A stretch of DNA of 64,000 nucleotides, taken from NCBI RefSeq assembly GCF_947498175.1, contig NZ_CANMJB010000001.1, positions 434,001 to 498,000 of the forward strand, given 5' to 3'. Both the position numbers and the translations under genes were made by a program. The notes under the pieces were generated by a model. That model was not told the origin of the DNA. It made no database searches and was given only the letters and a program-made list of their open reading frames with translations. Below, in pieces: positions 62,322 through 64,000 of this stretch (position 1 is its first letter; each line of letters opens with the position of its first letter). The DNA is from an uncultured Algimonas sp. (GTDB lineage: Bacteria > Pseudomonadota > Alphaproteobacteria > Caulobacterales > Maricaulaceae).

Positions 62322-63422
62322 ATGTGGAAAGAACGACATGACGGCGCTGCGATGATTTCGACAGTGGCCGTGCGCTACGTCTCCCCCATGAACGATCTGA
62401 CCCTGAGCCGTGACGGCGCGACCGCGCTGGAGCCGAAAGCCTTCACTTGCCTCGAACGGCTCATCGGCGACACGCCGATGATCGCCATCGATCTGAGCTA
62501 CCGGACCGAGCGGCGGCGCGTTCTCGCCAAGCTGGAATATTTCAACCTGTCCGGCTCGATCAAGGACCGCATGGCGCTGGCAGTGCTGCGCCGGGCCTAC
62601 GCAACCGGGGCGCTGCGCCCCGGCGACACGATCGCCGAAGCGACCAGCGGCAATGCGGGCATCGCACTGGCCGCGCTGGGCCGCGCGCTCGGCCATCCGG
62701 TCGTGATCTACATGCCGGACTGGATGAGCGTGGAACGGGTCGCGTTGATGAAAAGCTACGGCGCGGATGTGCGTCTGGTCAGTCACGACGAAGGTGGATT
62801 CCTGGGCAGCATCGCCAAGACACGGGCATTGGCGGACGCGCGGGACAATGTCTTCCTCCCGCGCCAGTTCGAGAATGCGGAGAACTGCAATGCGCATTGC
62901 CGGACGACAGGACCGGAAATACTCGCTCAGGCGCAAGCCGCCGGGAGCACGCTCTCGGCTTTCGTCGCGGGCGTGGGGACTGGCGGCACGGTCATGGGCG
63001 TGGGACGGGCGCTGCGGGCTGCCGATCCGTCCATCCGCATCCATCCGGTCGAGCCCGCCGAAAGCCCGACCCTGTCCACGGGCTACAAGGTCGGCAAGCA
63101 CCGCATCCAGGGCGTGTCCGACGACTTCATTCCGGACATCATGTGCCTTAGCAGCTGCGACGCCGTGATCGCCGTGAATGACGGTGACGGCATCCTCATG
63201 GCGCAGCGTCTGTCGGCGGAGCTCGGGCTCGGCGTGGGCATCAGCTCCGGCGCCAACCTTGTGGCCGCCGTGAAGGCGGGATCCGGCGGCGGTCATGTCG
63301 CGACCGTGTTCTGCGACGACAGCAAGAAATACCTCTCGACCGACCTGACCCGGGTCGAGCCGGTCCGCGACGGTTACCTCTCGCCCGACATCGTGCTGCA
63401 CGGCTTCGAGGTGATCGGGTGA
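62322..63422 (+). CDS. cysteine-synthase-like PLP-dependent enzyme
   Basis: A PLP enzyme of the tryptophan-synthase-beta superfamily, 366 residues from the ATG at 62322 (AGGA eleven bases upstream); internal ATGs at 62352 and 62388 are plausible shorter starts and would leave more promoter space. The PLP lysine is K81 in [10 protein letters not shown], the phosphate-binding [13 protein letters not shown] starts near 108 and [15 protein letters not shown] near 220. Cysteine synthase is the closest named function, but cystathionine beta-synthase or 2,3-diaminopropionate-type activity cannot be excluded. It may use the O-acetylserine made by CysE. Confidence 0.88.
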   Translation: MWKERHDGAAMISTVAVRYVSPMNDLTLSRDGATALEPKAFTCLERLIGDTPMIAIDLSYRTERRRVLAKLEYFNLSGSIKDRMALAVLRRAYATGALRPGDTIAEATSGNAGIALAALGRALGHPVVIYMPDWMSVERVALMKSYGADVRLVSHDEGGFLGSIAKTRALADARDNVFLPRQFENAENCNAHCRTTGPEILAQAQAAGSTLSAFVAGVGTGGTVMGVGRALRAADPSIRIHPVEPAESPTLSTGYKVGKHRIQGVSDDFIPDIMCLSSCDAVIAVNDGDGILMAQRLSAELGLGVGISSGANLVAAVKAGSGGGHVATVFCDDSKKYLSTDLTRVEPVRDGYLSPDIVLHGFEVIG

Positions 63423-63453
63423 CAAGCCCGCGCCCGCCCCTTATGGCCGCGCG

Positions 63454-64000
63454 GTGCGAACCGAAGCCAAGATTTGCGGGCTGACCCGCGCCGCGGACGT
63501 GGCCGCCGCGCAAGCCGCCGGCGCGGCATGGCTGGGCTTCATCGTGGAGGCGCCGAGCCCGCGCCGCCTGAGCCTTGCCGAGGCGGGTCCGCTGATCGGC
63601 GATGTGCGCGCGAATACGGTGGCCGTCACGGTCGATCCGGACGATGCGCTCGTCGCCGGGATCCGCGACGCCGGCTTCACCCACATCCAGCTGCACGGCG
63701 CGGAAACGCTGGACCGCACGGCGGAGATCGCGCGGACCGGCCTGGGCGTCATCAAGGCGGTGCCGGTCGCGACCGCCGACGACGTCAAGCTGGCGACCGA
63801 ATATAGCGGCGCGGCGGACCTGCTGCTGTTCGACGCCAAGCCGCCTGTGAACGCCGAGCAGCGCGGCGGGCACGGCCTGTCCTTCGACTGGTCGGTCCTG
63901 CGCGCGGCGCCTACGCCGAAACGCTTCCTGCTCGCGGGCGGACTGACCCCGGACAATGTCCGCGACGCCGTGGCGCGGACGCGTGCGCCGATCGCCGATG
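63454..64000 (+). CDS. trpF: phosphoribosylanthranilate isomerase, 3' end outside window
   Basis: Isomerises phosphoribosylanthranilate in tryptophan synthesis. The 182 visible codons, read from the GTG at 63454, start VRTEAKICGLTR with the catalytic cysteine C8, followed by GAAWLGFIVEAPSPRRL, HIQLHGAE near 72, the catalytic aspartate in LLFDAKPP near 126, GLSFDWSVL and FLLAGGLTPDNV near 158. An ATG at 63443 is out of frame with this sequence. The gene is cut by the window end about 20-30 codons short of family length. trpB and trpA probably follow outside. Confidence 0.94.
   Translation, partial: MRTEAKICGLTRAADVAAAQAAGAAWLGFIVEAPSPRRLSLAEAGPLIGDVRANTVAVTVDPDDALVAGIRDAGFTHIQLHGAETLDRTAEIARTGLGVIKAVPVATADDVKLATEYSGAADLLLFDAKPPVNAEQRGGHGLSFDWSVLRAAPTPKRFLLAGGLTPDNVRDAVARTRAPIAD

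Noticed and set aside
63443-63453. ATG at 63443 as trpF start
   Set aside because: It is eleven bases from the GTG at 63454 and out of frame with the TrpF sequence.

Overview
The window is a dense, GC-rich chromosomal segment from an alphaproteobacterium. The main evidence is a C4-pathway 5-aminolevulinate synthase (HemA), a porphobilinogen synthase with an Asp-type metal loop, an RpoH-type heat-shock sigma factor beside an HrcA/CIRCE-controlled groESL, TRAP and twin-arginine systems, and alphaproteobacterial gene blocks such as cysE with a DUF3126-like gene, tpiA-ppiD-trpE and glmU-rpiA-gor. A marine or stalked-bacterium-like lineage (Caulobacterales/Maricaulales/Hyphomonadaceae) is my inference only; no rRNA or tRNA gene was seen that would settle it.

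Layout. 1-4.7 kb: glyA (cut by the window edge), a ParDE-like toxin-antitoxin pair with a clear palindromic operator, hemA, divergent hemB and a 3-hydroxyisobutyrate-dehydrogenase-like oxidoreductase. 4.8-15.6 kb: an SLC13/RCK permease, the N-end-rule leucyl/arginyl transferase bpt translationally coupled to a TRAP transporter (P, Q and M subunits), LemA, an HtpX-like M48 protease and an M16 lipoprotein protease. 15.6-23.9 kb: asd, small membrane and secreted proteins including a tandem paralogue pair, a patatin-like lipase, a polytopic membrane protein with a GYF-like partner, and a gamma-carbonic anhydrase/DUF3126/cysE/queF block. 24-35.9 kb: a 55-residue protein, rpoH, a hemerythrin protein, gor-rpiA-glmU, gph, a LexA/CI-like regulator overlapping tail-to-tail with a MATCAP-family (DUF1704) putative metallopeptidase, prfC, small proteins and tpiA. 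36-45.7 kb: ppiD-like, trpE, phytoene synthase, gltX, nadE, a serine hydrolase and a Gfo/Idh oxidoreductase. 46-51.6 kb: HU, a secreted protein, a twice-frameshifted membrane-protein gene, a class II DAHP synthase and two lipoproteins, one a zinc-metalloprotease-like protein with a long polyproline linker. 51.8-57 kb: an AlgJ/AlgI-like polysaccharide O-acetylation pair and a cyanide-insensitive-type bd oxidase operon. 57.2-59.4 kb: CIRCE, groES and groEL. 59.4-61.8 kb: the region most unlike the rest, an AT-rich gene for a GHKL (Hsp90/MORC-like) ATPase ending in a HEPN-like RNxxxH motif, followed by about 770 bases without a credible gene but with strong potential RNA structure. 61.8-64 kb: an Lrp-family regulator, a divergent cysteine-synthase-like PLP enzyme and the start of trpF.

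Most genes are housekeeping: heme, lysine/threonine, cysteine, tryptophan and aromatic amino acids, NAD, peptidoglycan precursor, translation and protein quality control. The accessory signals are the ParDE pair, the GHKL-HEPN gene with its neighbouring gene-poor stretch, the tandem secreted paralogues, the frameshifted gene and the AT-rich regulator promoter. The best candidate for an undescribed system is the single-gene GHKL-HEPN module downstream of groEL.
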